This document shows, in pieces, positions 37,136 through 45,150 of a stretch of 48,023 nt of DNA (position 1 is its first letter; each line of letters starts with the position of its first letter). Origin of the DNA: Thiotrichales bacterium. Its GTDB lineage: Bacteria; Pseudomonadota; Gammaproteobacteria; Beggiatoales; Beggiatoaceae. The notes under the pieces were generated by a model. That model searched no databases, was not told the DNA's origin, and saw only the letters and a program-made list of their open reading frames with translations. The position numbers and the translations under genes were made by a program. The stretch is taken from the NCBI GenBank assembly GCA_016744475.1, contig JADGEH010000028.1, positions 1 through 48,023 on the forward strand, given 5' to 3'.

Positions 37136-37771
37136 ATGTTTTCTCGTTCCTCCTTAATGGTTTTTTTATTGTTGATAATGGGCACAACGGCACTGGCAGA
37201 TGACACTTCTGTGCCTAAAATTCTGATCTTAGGTGATAGTCTAAGCGCTGCTTATGGCTTACAGCAGGAACAAGGTTGGGTGCATTTATTACGGCAAAAA
37301 CTGGCTCAAGAATCACTGAATTATCAAGTCATTAATGCCAGCATCAGCGGCGAAACCACGGTGGGTGGGCAGCGGCGGCTAGAGGCTTTGCTCAAACAAT
37401 ATCAACCGCAATTTTTATTAATTGAATTAGGCGCTAACGATGGCTTGCGTGGCTTGAGTCTCAAGGCCATGCGCTCCCACCTCAGTGACATGATTGCTCG
37501 CGCACAACAGCAGTCAGCGCAAGTCCTTTTGATCGGTATGCAAATTCCCAGTAATTACGGTCAAAGCTATACTCAAGCCTTTTTTCAAACCTATGCGCAA
37601 CTGGCCAAAGAATATAAGACCGCTTATGTCCCTTTCTTGCTTGACGGCATAGCAACAGATATGACATTGTTTCAAGCTGATGGTTTACATCCTACTGCGG
37701 CAGCACAACCTCAGTTGTTGAATACTATCTGGTTGGATTTACAGCCTTTGCTCAAAAAAAATAGGACTTAG
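37136..37771 (+). CDS. tesA: Multifunctional acyl-CoA thioesterase I / lysophospholipase / arylesterase
   Basis: 211 aa SGNH hydrolase with a signal peptide ending ALA, thus periplasmic. The start at 37136 is preceded by AGGA (37125-37128). An upstream extension of the open frame to 36902 runs through the mobile element and is not real. The four SGNH blocks are ILGDSLSAAYG (Ser35), ISGETTVGG (Gly73), LGANDGLRG (Asn101) and DGLHP (Asp181-His184). Enzymes of this type hydrolyse thioesters, lysophospholipids and aryl esters. The next gene starts 11 bp downstream. Confidence 0.94.
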   Translation: MFSRSSLMVFLLLIMGTTALADDTSVPKILILGDSLSAAYGLQQEQGWVHLLRQKLAQESLNYQVINASISGETTVGGQRRLEALLKQYQPQFLLIELGANDGLRGLSLKAMRSHLSDMIARAQQQSAQVLLIGMQIPSNYGQSYTQAFFQTYAQLAKEYKTAYVPFLLDGIATDMTLFQADGLHPTAAAQPQLLNTIWLDLQPLLKKNRT

Positions 37772-37782
37772 AGGAACTCAAT

Positions 37783-38121
37783 ATGAGCATTAAAAAGAAG
37801 TTTTTAAAAACTAAAGAGGTCTGTAAAGTGACCTTTGAATTGCCCGAAAACATTTCAGCCACTACCACGGCTGCGGCAGTGGTAGGCGACTTTAATGATT
37901 GGAGTGAAACCGCTTCTCCCATGCGCCTGCGTAAAAAAGACGGTTTATTTTATCTCACCTTGGAATTTCCAAAAGAAAAGAATTTCCAATTTCGTTACTT
38001 TATTAATGGAAAGACCTGGATGAATGAAAAGGAAGCTGATAGTTATGCGCCCAATCCTTTTGGTGGAGAGAGTAATTGTGTTCTTTCTACGCATCAGCCT
38101 GATACAAATAGCAAAAGCTAA
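37783..38121 (+). CDS. Small isoamylase N-terminal/CBM48-like glycogen-binding protein
   Basis: 112 aa, a single early-set beta-sandwich. The pattern AAAVVGDFNDWSETASPMRLRKKDGLFYLTLEFPKEKNFQFRYF followed by INGKTWMNEKEADSYAPNPFG is the CBM48/AMPK glycogen-binding form, including the Trp-linked W(S) turn and the Asn of NPFG. It has no catalytic domain. Free-standing members often regulate or tether glycogen-related enzymes, but partner genes are not visible here. It is probably co-transcribed with tesA (11-bp gap). A GAGGAACTC sequence precedes the start. Confidence 0.85.
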   Translation: MSIKKKFLKTKEVCKVTFELPENISATTTAAAVVGDFNDWSETASPMRLRKKDGLFYLTLEFPKEKNFQFRYFINGKTWMNEKEADSYAPNPFGGESNCVLSTHQPDTNSKS

Positions 38122-38165
38122 TGCGGGCATAGCGGGTTAATCTTTATTTCAAGGATGGAAGCACG

Positions 38166-38927
38166 ATGTCTCAGACAGTGATACCGATTCATCAGCCCTC
38201 GGCTGACCATAACCCCGATACGGACATTGCTTGCCGCACGGTAGAACCCCAAGAAAAAAACCTGCTACGTCGCGTTATTGACCGCGTGGCTGATCACTGT
38301 CGAGCGCGTTCACTATTTATCTTGCACTATTGCACTGGCTGCGGGGCGATTGAATTACCGCCCACCATCACTTCACGTTTTGATTCTGAGCGCTTAGGTA
38401 TTCAGCCTATGGTGACTCCGCGCCAAGCCGACATCTTATTGATTACAGGCTATTTGTCCGTCAAAACCCTCAAGCGTGTGATTCTCACTTATGAACAAAT
38501 GCAAGGGCCTAAATACGTTATCGGTATGGGTTCTTGTTCCATTAATGGCGGCATGTATTGGCACAGTTATGCGACGGTGAAGCGCTTGCAGGAATATATG
38601 CCCGTGGACATGTATATCGCAGGTTGTATGCCGCGTCCTGAAGCCATTCAGCAAGGTTTTTTACAGCTCATGGCCAAAATTGATCGCGGCGAAGGCACAG
38701 CTTGGAAAGACTATTATCATAATTACAATACGTATCTAGGGCATCAGCAAGCGCTATTTGGTCCCGATTGGCATACCCCTACCGATGTTATTGCAGAAGC
38801 ACGGCATTATGATTTGCTCAGCGACAATACCCTCGGTGAACATACGGACTTGCTGGCAAAATTTGCTTCAGAATACGTTACTCATCCGATTCCATCGGCT
38901 AAAGCCATTCCGCGTTCCACCTCTTAA
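38166..38927 (+). CDS. NuoB / energy-converting hydrogenase small subunit-like iron-sulfur protein
   Basis: 253 aa of the NADH-quinone oxidoreductase 20-kDa subunit superfamily. Four candidate [4Fe-4S] cysteines are seen: C56 and C59 (HYCTGCGAIE), C124 (GMGSCSINGG) and C154 (AGCMPRPEAI). Complex I NuoB has two adjacent cysteines at the first site; the CxxC spacing and the RFDSERLGI segment here look more like small subunits of membrane-bound [NiFe] hydrogenases (HycG/EchC/MbhJ type). Extra N- and C-terminal stretches of ~45 and ~80 residues are unusual. A NuoC-like gene follows 14 bp downstream, but no NuoD/large-subunit gene or membrane subunit is in view, so the partners must be elsewhere or lost. 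Confidence 0.85.
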   Translation: MSQTVIPIHQPSADHNPDTDIACRTVEPQEKNLLRRVIDRVADHCRARSLFILHYCTGCGAIELPPTITSRFDSERLGIQPMVTPRQADILLITGYLSVKTLKRVILTYEQMQGPKYVIGMGSCSINGGMYWHSYATVKRLQEYMPVDMYIAGCMPRPEAIQQGFLQLMAKIDRGEGTAWKDYYHNYNTYLGHQQALFGPDWHTPTDVIAEARHYDLLSDNTLGEHTDLLAKFASEYVTHPIPSAKAIPRSTS

Positions 38928-38941
38928 GTCTGGATACACTC

Positions 38942-39478
38942 ATGCCACAATCCATTGTTACTGATGACTTAGATGCTGTTTTACATGAACTGCCCACTTT
39001 GTCAGTTGAACAAACAGCACCGCGTCGCTTAAAAGTCTGCATCAAAGCGGAGACTCTACCCGCCTTATTAGAACTTCTAAAAGGCAGTTCTGGATATTTG
39101 CATTTATCTGCTATTTCTTGCGTGGATTGGCCTGATACCGAAGAATTTGAACTGGTCTATCATCTTTGGTCTTATGAAGTAAAGCAACTGGTCTCAGCAC
39201 ATATCTGGATTCCTAAACAACCTGGGCGCTTTGTATCTGTGTATGATATTCACGCACCCGCAGCATTTTTTGAGCGTGATATTCATGAAATGTTTGGGGT
39301 TCATTTTGAAGGCTCACCTAATCTTGAACCCTTTATTCTGACCGAATGGTATGGCCCACCACCGATGTTAAAATCATTTAACAGTCGCGCTTACGTGGAA
39401 GAGACTTTTCAATGGCAACAATATTCTCCTGAGTGGTTGAAAGAACTTGAGGCCAAAGGGGGAGGCATAGTGGAGTAG
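38942..39478 (+). CDS. NuoC-like 30-kDa subunit protein
   Basis: 178 aa, with the 30-kDa-subunit signature ERDIHEMFGVHFEGSPNL at 111-128 and a preceding LSAISCVDWPDTEEFELVYHLWS segment as in NuoC and the N-terminal part of HycE. The C-terminus after ILTEWYGPPPMLKS is short. It forms a two-gene unit with the NuoB-like protein. Normal complex I clusters continue with nuoD; here 401 bp of non-coding DNA and an ArsR gene follow. Confidence 0.85.
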   Translation: MPQSIVTDDLDAVLHELPTLSVEQTAPRRLKVCIKAETLPALLELLKGSSGYLHLSAISCVDWPDTEEFELVYHLWSYEVKQLVSAHIWIPKQPGRFVSVYDIHAPAAFFERDIHEMFGVHFEGSPNLEPFILTEWYGPPPMLKSFNSRAYVEETFQWQQYSPEWLKELEAKGGGIVE

Positions 39479-39583
39479 AGTTTGTTTTCTGCACCCGCTG
39501 ATATTTCAAACTTGAAATGATTCTTTTATTGAACGGTAAAGCGATGCAGATTAAACCTGTTTAAAACGCTTCATCTGTTTTTT

Positions 39584-39640
39584 AGGCTTTGTTGAGATTT
39601 AGGGCAAAAAGCTGCGCCTCAAAATATATCAACAAAGCCT
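39584..39640. repeat. 57-bp hairpin element with AGGCTTTGTTGA ends
   Basis: Perfect 12-bp inverted ends aggctttgttga (39584-39595) and tcaacaaagcct (39629-39640). The body contains ggcaaaaagctgc, found again in a truncated copy at 25506-25540. It stands in the 401-bp gap between the NuoC-like and ArsR genes, which otherwise holds no gene. Confidence 0.75.
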
Positions 39641-39721
39641 CGGTAAAATCTCATTTTTTTTCAACCATAAAGCGCCTGCGTAATGAGTGCTAATCCGCTA
39701 TACTCCCATCCATCCATAAAA

Positions 39722-39738
39722 TTGTTGCGTTGCAACAA
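39722..39738. promoter_or_regulatory. Possible operator upstream of the ArsR gene
   Basis: Perfect palindrome TTGTTGC-GTT-GCAACAA, 142 bp before the ArsR start. It could be a self-regulatory site of the ArsR protein or a stray hairpin. A direct link is not shown by sequence. Confidence 0.35.
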
Positions 39739-39879
39739 AATGCTAGGCTATATTTAATAAGTGAGGCATCAGAGCCTCTATAATGAGAACCGTGCCATCT
39801 AGCCAACACGAATAAATAACATCCACCGTAATCGATAGATAGTATTTAAAACGTCTATCCCCAGCCATGAGATTTTAGT

Positions 39880-40200
39880 ATGACGATTTATTCTTTACCT
39901 ACGCAAGATATTGAATTCCAAAGTCTTTCAACGTCAATTCAGATTATGGCCAACCCACAACGCTTACGCATTTTATGTAAATTAGGCGATGGCGAAGCAG
40001 ATGTACAAGATATTGCCAATCATATCGGCTGCAAACAAAGCAATACTTCACAACAGTTAAACATGATGAAAAATCGAGGTATTTTGGCCTCACGTAAAGA
40101 TGCTAACCATGTGTATTATCGAATTCATGATCTACGTACACTCAAAATCATTTCCATGATCCGCGAAGTTTTTTGTCCTGCACATCATCCACTCAAATAA
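39880..40200 (+). CDS. ArsR/SmtB-family transcriptional regulator with candidate redox cysteines
   Basis: 106 aa winged-helix repressor. The helix-turn-helix reads VQDIANHIGCKQSNTSQQLNMMKNRGILASRKDANHVYYRI (about 42-82), preceded by MANPQRLRILCKL. Three Cys are present: C33 at the end of the first conserved helix, C51 in the recognition region, and C99 near the C-terminus. The C33/C99 pair is placed like the two cysteines of the persulfide-sensing BigR/SqrR regulators, and no CVC metal site is seen. Sensing of reactive sulfur is therefore an attractive inference. No obvious target gene is adjacent. The start has no strong Shine-Dalgarno. Confidence 0.88.
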   Translation: MTIYSLPTQDIEFQSLSTSIQIMANPQRLRILCKLGDGEADVQDIANHIGCKQSNTSQQLNMMKNRGILASRKDANHVYYRIHDLRTLKIISMIREVFCPAHHPLK

Positions 40201-40606
40201 GAGCCAGCATCGATCTTTGGATGTCATTGGCGGGTATGAGGTTCAGGTGCAATGTCACTACCCTCATCAAGCGCATCCGTTCCTCATCTTCATCTCAAGC
40301 CCACTTAGCCCACTATTTTAGCCTATCTCACGCGACCTTTTGAGCGCGTTGTTTTGTCTCTCTGTGAAAGGAATGACGACGACAAAACACCTCGTTAGCC
40401 CACAAAAAGTTCAAAAACCTATACACAGAAATGACTATTTCATGAGGGGTAACACTCGCTAAGTAGTATTCGCCCTCACATTTTATAACCCCTATCAGTG
40501 TGCGATATATCTCTCTCAAATAGCAGCAGAGCCTAGTGTATTTTTATTGATTTTGTTATGTTTAGGCACTCTTTTGATCATTGGCATGACAACACAAGGA
40601 TGCGTT
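40201..40606. other. Intergenic region between the ArsR and YqhA-like genes
   Basis: 406 bp without a convincing gene. An inverted pair gttttgtc (40351-40358) and gacaaaac (40381-40388) could form a stem with a 22-nt loop. A short open frame on the minus strand (63 codons) lacks a binding site and recognisable content. The promoter of the yqhA-moaC-rlmE unit probably lies here. Confidence 0.45.
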
Positions 40607-41212
40607 ATGGACCCTCAAGACCCTCAAGAACAAAATAGCGGCGGACACTTACATGACCGTTTGCCAGACAGTAGTGGCTCAAAACGATTGGCATTATTGT
40701 TAGAAAGTTTTATCGAAAATATGCTGTTTCATAGTCGTTGGATTCTGGCTCCCATGTATTTGGGACTCATGTTCATTTTGCTCTTATTGAGTATTAAATT
40801 TGGTCAAGAATTGTTGCATTTAATTCCCGATGTATTGGGGATGAAAGGTTCAAGTTTGATTCTTGCGGCATTAAGCATGGTTGATTTGATGCTCATCGCC
40901 AATTTATTATTAATGATTATATTTAGCGGTTATGAAAACTTTGTATCAAAAATCGACATGATTTCTGATCATGTGGATCGTCCTGAATGGATGGGGAAAA
41001 TTGACTACACTGCGATGAAATTGAAATTAATTGGTTCCATTGTAGCGATTTCTTCCATTGAATTACTCAAAGCCTTCATTGCTTTAGAATCTGCCGTAAA
41101 TCCCTCGAAAGAAAATATTGCTTGGATGATAGGTATCCATATGACATTTGTCGTATCGGGCGTGCTGTATGCCTTAATGGAAAAAATTTATCATTCTGTG
41201 GACAAACATTAA
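40607..41212 (+). CDS. yqhA: YqhA/UPF0114-family membrane protein
   Basis: 201 aa from the ATG at 40607, chosen because AAGGA precedes it by 6 nt; a TTG at 40547 would add 20 residues. The core matches the family: [45 protein letters not shown], and [20 protein letters not shown]. Four membrane helices are expected. Function is unknown. The N-terminal ~35 hydrophilic residues are longer than in the E. coli protein. Its stop overlaps the moaC start by one base (TAATG), so the two are translationally coupled. Confidence 0.88.
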   Translation: MDPQDPQEQNSGGHLHDRLPDSSGSKRLALLLESFIENMLFHSRWILAPMYLGLMFILLLLSIKFGQELLHLIPDVLGMKGSSLILAALSMVDLMLIANLLLMIIFSGYENFVSKIDMISDHVDRPEWMGKIDYTAMKLKLIGSIVAISSIELLKAFIALESAVNPSKENIAWMIGIHMTFVVSGVLYALMEKIYHSVDKH

Positions 41213-41694
41213 TGAATGAATTAACCCATTTTACCGCCGCAGGCGCGGCTCAGATGGTGGATGTGGGTGACAAAGCCATCACGCATCGCGTCGCCATTGC
41301 AGAAGGTTGGATCGAGATGCACCCAGATACCTTGGCTTTAATCCAAAGCGGCGGGCATAAAAAAGGTGATGTCTTGGGCATTGCTCGTATTGCTGGCATT
41401 ATGGGCGCAAAACGCACGGCAGATTTAATTCCTTTATGTCATCCGCTGGCACTGAGCAAGCTTGAATTAGACTTTCAGATTCAAACCCAGCCTGCTGCTG
41501 TGCAATGTCGAGCACAAGTGGAAACCCACGCTCGCACGGGGGTCGAAATGGAAGCTTTAACCGCCGTTCAAATCGCGTTATTGACCATTTATGATATGTG
41601 TAAAGCCGTTGATAAAGGGATGACGATGCGAGATATTCGCTTACTGGAAAAACGGGGTGGGCGCTCTGGCGAGTGGCGTTACAAAGCCTCATGA
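41212..41694 (+). CDS. moaC: Cyclic pyranopterin monophosphate synthase MoaC
   Basis: 160 aa. With MoaA it makes cyclic pyranopterin monophosphate, the first step of molybdenum cofactor synthesis. Signature stretches: [31 protein letters not shown] (K50/K51, C76-H77), [11 protein letters not shown] (E112, E114) and [11 protein letters not shown] (K131). The start ATG shares a base with the yqhA stop; the stop overlaps the rlmE start by 4 bp. No other mo-genes are near, an unusual setting for moaC. Confidence 0.96.
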   Translation: MNELTHFTAAGAAQMVDVGDKAITHRVAIAEGWIEMHPDTLALIQSGGHKKGDVLGIARIAGIMGAKRTADLIPLCHPLALSKLELDFQIQTQPAAVQCRAQVETHARTGVEMEALTAVQIALLTIYDMCKAVDKGMTMRDIRLLEKRGGRSGEWRYKAS

Positions 41695-42320
41695 GTAAAC
41701 GCAGCCATAGCAGCAGCCGTTGGCTACAACGGCAAGCCAGCGATCTTTATGTGCAACGTGCACACAAAGAAGGTTTTCGCTCACGCGCGGTGTACAAATT
41801 GGAAGAAATTGAGCAGCGTCATCAATTATTTAGGCCGGGTATGCGGATTGTAGATTTAGGCTCAGCACCGGGGAGTTGGTCTCAATGGGCGCAAAAACGT
41901 CTTGATGGTCAAGCACAGATTATTGCTTTAGACGTGTTGCCGATGGATGGCTTGCCCGAAGTCACTTTTATTCAAGGAGATTTCACCGACCCTGCCATAT
42001 TGCAAGCATTGGAAACAGCCTTAGCAGGGAAAGCAGTGGATTTAGTCATGTCGGATATGGCGCCCAATATTTCCGGCTTGAAAGCCGTGGATCAACCTCG
42101 CGCTATGTTATTAGCCGAATTAGCCTACGAAACGGCGCTTGAATGGCTGAAACCCGGCGGGCATTTTTTATGCAAAGTGTTTCAAGGCGAGGGCTTTGAT
42201 GAGTATTTGCGCGTATTACGCCCTCATTTTAATAAAGTGGTCACCCGCAAACCTCAAGCCTCACGCCCACAATCACGAGAAGTGTATATTTTGGGCTACA
42301 GTCGGAAAAAAACTTCGTGA
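41691..42320 (+). CDS. rlmE: 23S rRNA 2'-O-ribose methyltransferase RlmE (FtsJ/RrmJ)
   Basis: 209 aa, exactly the E. coli length, from the ATG at 41691 inside the moaC stop region (ATGA). SAM-binding motif [12 protein letters not shown]. The catalytic K-D-K-E tetrad is K36 (RAVYKL), D122 (MSDMAPN), K162 (CKVFQGEGF) and E197 (SREVYILG). It methylates U2552 of 23S rRNA, a late step of 50S assembly, and is often heat-inducible. It is usually paired with ftsH; here it is coupled to moaC. Confidence 0.97.
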   Translation: MSKRSHSSSRWLQRQASDLYVQRAHKEGFRSRAVYKLEEIEQRHQLFRPGMRIVDLGSAPGSWSQWAQKRLDGQAQIIALDVLPMDGLPEVTFIQGDFTDPAILQALETALAGKAVDLVMSDMAPNISGLKAVDQPRAMLLAELAYETALEWLKPGGHFLCKVFQGEGFDEYLRVLRPHFNKVVTRKPQASRPQSREVYILGYSRKKTS

Positions 42321-42395
42321 TGTCTTTAGAAACAGCTTGGCAGGTGCGATAGGCTGACCCACTTCTCCCTCTTCATATCCATTCAGGAACTTATC

Positions 42396-43079
42396 ATGAA
42401 CAGTTATCGTACTTTATTGCTGCTACTCATTAGTCTGCTGTGGTTGACAGGGTGCGGGCCTTATTACCGTACTTTTACTTTTTATGATCCGCCTGCTACA
42501 GCACAAGGCAAAAACTGTATTTTTCATTGCGAGCAAAAACGCGATACCTGTAAAAATGTTTGCGAAGAAGGCTACGATGACTGTTATCAAGACGCTAAAT
42601 TACAAGCCAGACATGATTATTTGAATGCCAAGGAAGATTGGCTTCATCAACGTGAACGTTGCATCAGTAAGCCCGCCCCCCGTGGGAGAGATGATAAAGC
42701 CTGTTATGAAGATTGTGCTGAGCGTTCTAAGGCGCGTGTTAAACAGGCGCAACACTGTAAACAGCGCTGCAAAAGCAAATTAAAAGCCCGTGTTAATGGC
42801 GATAGAAGCGCCAAAGTCTGTCGTGAAGGCTGTGTCAATAAGTTCCAGTCAGATAGGCACGATGACGCAGTGTGTCGCCAAAATTGCCGAAATCAACGCC
42901 AGACACAGGTTAAAAAAGACGATAAAGGGTGTCATCAGCAAGAACCACATAAACAAGATTTCATGAACACTTCTCATTGCCGTAAAAGCTGCGGTTGTGA
43001 AGATAATTTTCAGCGCTGTTTTCAGATGTGTGGTGGGCAGATTCGCCACGAAAGACGTTGCATGAGCAACTGTGAATAA
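42396..43079 (+). CDS. Cysteine-rich lipoprotein with nine CX3C motifs, unknown function
   Basis: 227 aa with a lipoprotein signal ending LTGC (Cys20 lipidated). The mature part is hydrophilic, Lys/Arg/Asp-rich and carries 22 further Cys. Eighteen of these form nine CX3C pairs (CIFHC, CKNVC, CYEDC, CKQRC, CREGC, CRQNC, CRKSC, CFQMC, CMSNC). The first two pairs are separated by six residues as in twin-CX3C helical hairpins. Disulfide-linked helical hairpins in the periplasm, or metal binding, are possible; no CXXCH heme motif is present. I know of no named family. The stop TAA (43077-43079) overlaps the AAT in front of a type A element end. Confidence 0.8.
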   Translation: MNSYRTLLLLLISLLWLTGCGPYYRTFTFYDPPATAQGKNCIFHCEQKRDTCKNVCEEGYDDCYQDAKLQARHDYLNAKEDWLHQRERCISKPAPRGRDDKACYEDCAERSKARVKQAQHCKQRCKSKLKARVNGDRSAKVCREGCVNKFQSDRHDDAVCRQNCRNQRQTQVKKDDKGCHQQEPHKQDFMNTSHCRKSCGCEDNFQRCFQMCGGQIRHERRCMSNCE

Positions 43080-43080
43080 T

Positions 43081-43124
43081 AGACTGGTTGCAAGGGGCGG
43101 CTGTGTCGAACTGGAGTTCGACAC
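43081..43124. repeat. Type A element end plus a perfect 10-bp hairpin
   Basis: agactggttgcaaggggc (43081-43098) is the terminal sequence of a type A element, preceded by AAT; no body follows. Directly behind it gtgtcgaact (43103-43112) and agttcgacac (43115-43124) form a perfect 10-bp stem with a 2-nt loop. The hairpin may serve as transcription stop for the lipoprotein gene, though no T-run follows. Confidence 0.65.
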
Positions 43125-43136
43125 TCCCAGGCTTAA

Positions 43137-43294
43137 GAGTCTATACGAAAACGGGATAATCGGCTGCAAACCCGCCCTTTTGGCCAGGTTTTCCGCTTTT
43201 TTTTGTTACACGCTCGCTATTCGCCTTAAAAAACCGAAAAACCGGCCTCAAAATGGCGCATTTTCGCTTCGATTCCCCATCTTCGTATAGGCTC
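43137..43294. repeat. Miniature inverted-repeat element, type B copy 3 (158 bp)
   Basis: Ends GAGTCTATACGAA and TTCGTATAGGCTC, flanked by TAA on both sides (43134-43136 and 43295-43297). Same length and orientation as the copy behind gltX. Its last base and the right-hand TAA form the stop codon TAG (43296-43294) of the minus-strand histidine kinase. Confidence 0.9.
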
Positions 43295-45150
43295 TAAGAT
43301 GATTGTGAATGGGCTTGATCAGGATTCGGCAATATTAAGCTAAAACAAGCCCCTTCGCCTTGGCGGCTATAGACTTGAATTCTGCCTTGATATTGTTCCA
43401 TCAGGGTTTTGCAAATACTTAAACCTAAACCTGTGCCCCGTTTACCATCTGCGCGATAGCTGAAAAAAGGGTCAAAAATCTTGCTTAAGTGTTCTGGCGC
43501 AATGCCCACCCCTGTATCCTGGAAATGCACTTGAATATCATCGTCTTGCTGTTCTAGCAAGATATTTAAAATCCCACCATCAGGCATGGCGTGAAAAGCA
43601 TTTTGTGTCAAGTTGATAAACACCATGCGCACGTCATTTTCTTGCGTGATAACGCGACAACCAGCGGCTTTGACTTGCACGTTTAATTGAATGTTGCGTT
43701 CTTGCCTTTCATATTCGAGCAAAGACAGGGTGTCACGTAAGGCGGTTTCGATGTCTATCGGTTGCGCTTGCCCATCGCCCAGCGAAGTCAGTTTTAATAA
43801 ACGTTGCGTCACTGCAATGCATTTATCCATTTCCCGATCCACTAAATTCAAATATTTGCGCAACTGAGGCGGGTCACAGGTGCCTGTATCCAGTAAACGC
43901 AAGGTGTTTTGCAAGGCTAATCGTAGCGAGGCGAGTGGATTGTGAATTTCATGGGCGACACCCGCAGCCACTTGTCCCATCGCAGCGAGTTTTTGCTCAT
44001 GAGAAAACTGCACGGCTTGGTCTAAATCTCGAATGGATTCAACAATCAACTGCATGGTCTGCCCGCCTTTCTTCATTTGCATCGGTGCAGCAAATACTTC
44101 GACTGGACGCTCTTGTCCATCGGCGGTCAGATAATGGGTGAGTTTTTTGATGGGTTCGGGGTTTTTATGAATTTCGTATAAAGGACAGGTACTTAACGTG
44201 GGCGTGCAAGGATGCTTGCGTTGATACACTTGAAAACAGGGTTGTGCTAATGCGGTGTCGTAATCTAAGCCGAGTTGTTCGCAATAGGCGCGGTTGACTT
44301 TGACCACATTAAAATCATTGTCTAATACGCGGATGCCATCAGGAATGGCATTTAGTAAGCCTTGCAAAAAAGCATCTTTCTCGTTGAGTTCGCGTATTTT
44401 CTTTTGCAGGGTCGTAGCCATTTGGTTAAACGTGGCTCCCAAACGTCCCAATTCATTGTTAGAACTCACAGACACTCGCGCTTCTAAATCACCTTGTGTG
44501 AGAGCTTGGCCTGCCGCTGCCAAACGCTGCACGGGTTGCAGCACTAAATGACGCACCACAAACCATAAAATCACTAGCGTCAAGCTAATAATCATCACGC
44601 CTGCGCCAATAAACAGGAGTGTCGTCATGCGAGCTTTGGCACGAATCGGTGCGGCGGCATAATCGACAAATAAGACACCGTTGACCGGATTGGATTCTAG
44701 GCTGCCGTGGCATTTCATACAGGGTGTTTTATTGCGCACGGGGTTAATACTGCGTAGCACTTCATGACCATTGTGGGTGAGAAAATGCGTTTGCGCTTGT
44801 TGCGGTAATTGTTCTTTAGGCCATTTGATGATGTGTCCTAACAAATTGTCTTGTGAGGCAAACCGGATTTCTCCACGCGGATTAACGATAAACACCTGAG
44901 CTATATCTTCTTGTTCCCCCAAACGATGCACAATATCTCGCAAACCATCCAGGTCTTGTTTGAGCATGGCGTTTTCTAACGACACTTGTAGCAAGCGGTT
45001 GACCGCCACCGAAGCGCTGCTGCGTTCTCCAGCTAATTGGGTGTAATACACTCCAGTAAATATCATCAGGCACAGTAGCGAGCTGAGAATCAAACCGAGA
45101 CTTAAACTCATGAGTAGTTGTCGATTCAAGCTGTAATGAATCCAATTCAT
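43294..45150 (-). CDS. Sensor histidine kinase with a periplasmic c-type heme motif
   Basis: 618 aa from the ATG at 45150 (AAAGGA upstream). Order: membrane helix 1 (about 11-37), periplasmic domain (38-175) ending in PCMKCHGS, where C144-C147-H148 form a CXXCH heme-attachment motif followed by NGVLFVDYAA, helix 2 (176-200), HAMP (203-255), PAS (258-375) with three Cys (C305, C315, C322), HisKA with H400 (GVAHEIHNPLASL), and HATPase with N, G1 and G2 boxes (NLTQNAFHAMPDGG, DTGVGIAP, GTGLGLSICK). All kinase motifs are intact. The heme suggests sensing of redox state, oxygen, NO or sulfide. No response regulator is adjacent. The stop codon is formed by the type B element, so the last residues may differ from the ancestral end. 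Confidence 0.92.
   Translation of the reverse strand: MNWIHYSLNRQLLMSLSLGLILSSLLCLMIFTGVYYTQLAGERSSASVAVNRLLQVSLENAMLKQDLDGLRDIVHRLGEQEDIAQVFIVNPRGEIRFASQDNLLGHIIKWPKEQLPQQAQTHFLTHNGHEVLRSINPVRNKTPCMKCHGSLESNPVNGVLFVDYAAAPIRAKARMTTLLFIGAGVMIISLTLVILWFVVRHLVLQPVQRLAAAGQALTQGDLEARVSVSSNNELGRLGATFNQMATTLQKKIRELNEKDAFLQGLLNAIPDGIRVLDNDFNVVKVNRAYCEQLGLDYDTALAQPCFQVYQRKHPCTPTLSTCPLYEIHKNPEPIKKLTHYLTADGQERPVEVFAAPMQMKKGGQTMQLIVESIRDLDQAVQFSHEQKLAAMGQVAAGVAHEIHNPLASLRLALQNTLRLLDTGTCDPPQLRKYLNLVDREMDKCIAVTQRLLKLTSLGDGQAQPIDIETALRDTLSLLEYERQERNIQLNVQVKAAGCRVITQENDVRMVFINLTQNAFHAMPDGGILNILLEQQDDDIQVHFQDTGVGIAPEHLSKIFDPFFSYRADGKRGTGLGLSICKTLMEQYQGRIQVYSRQGEGACFSLILPNPDQAHSQSS

Noticed and set aside
40328-40519. 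63-codon minus-strand frame in the gap before yqhA
   Set aside because: No ribosome binding site, signal or recognisable motif.
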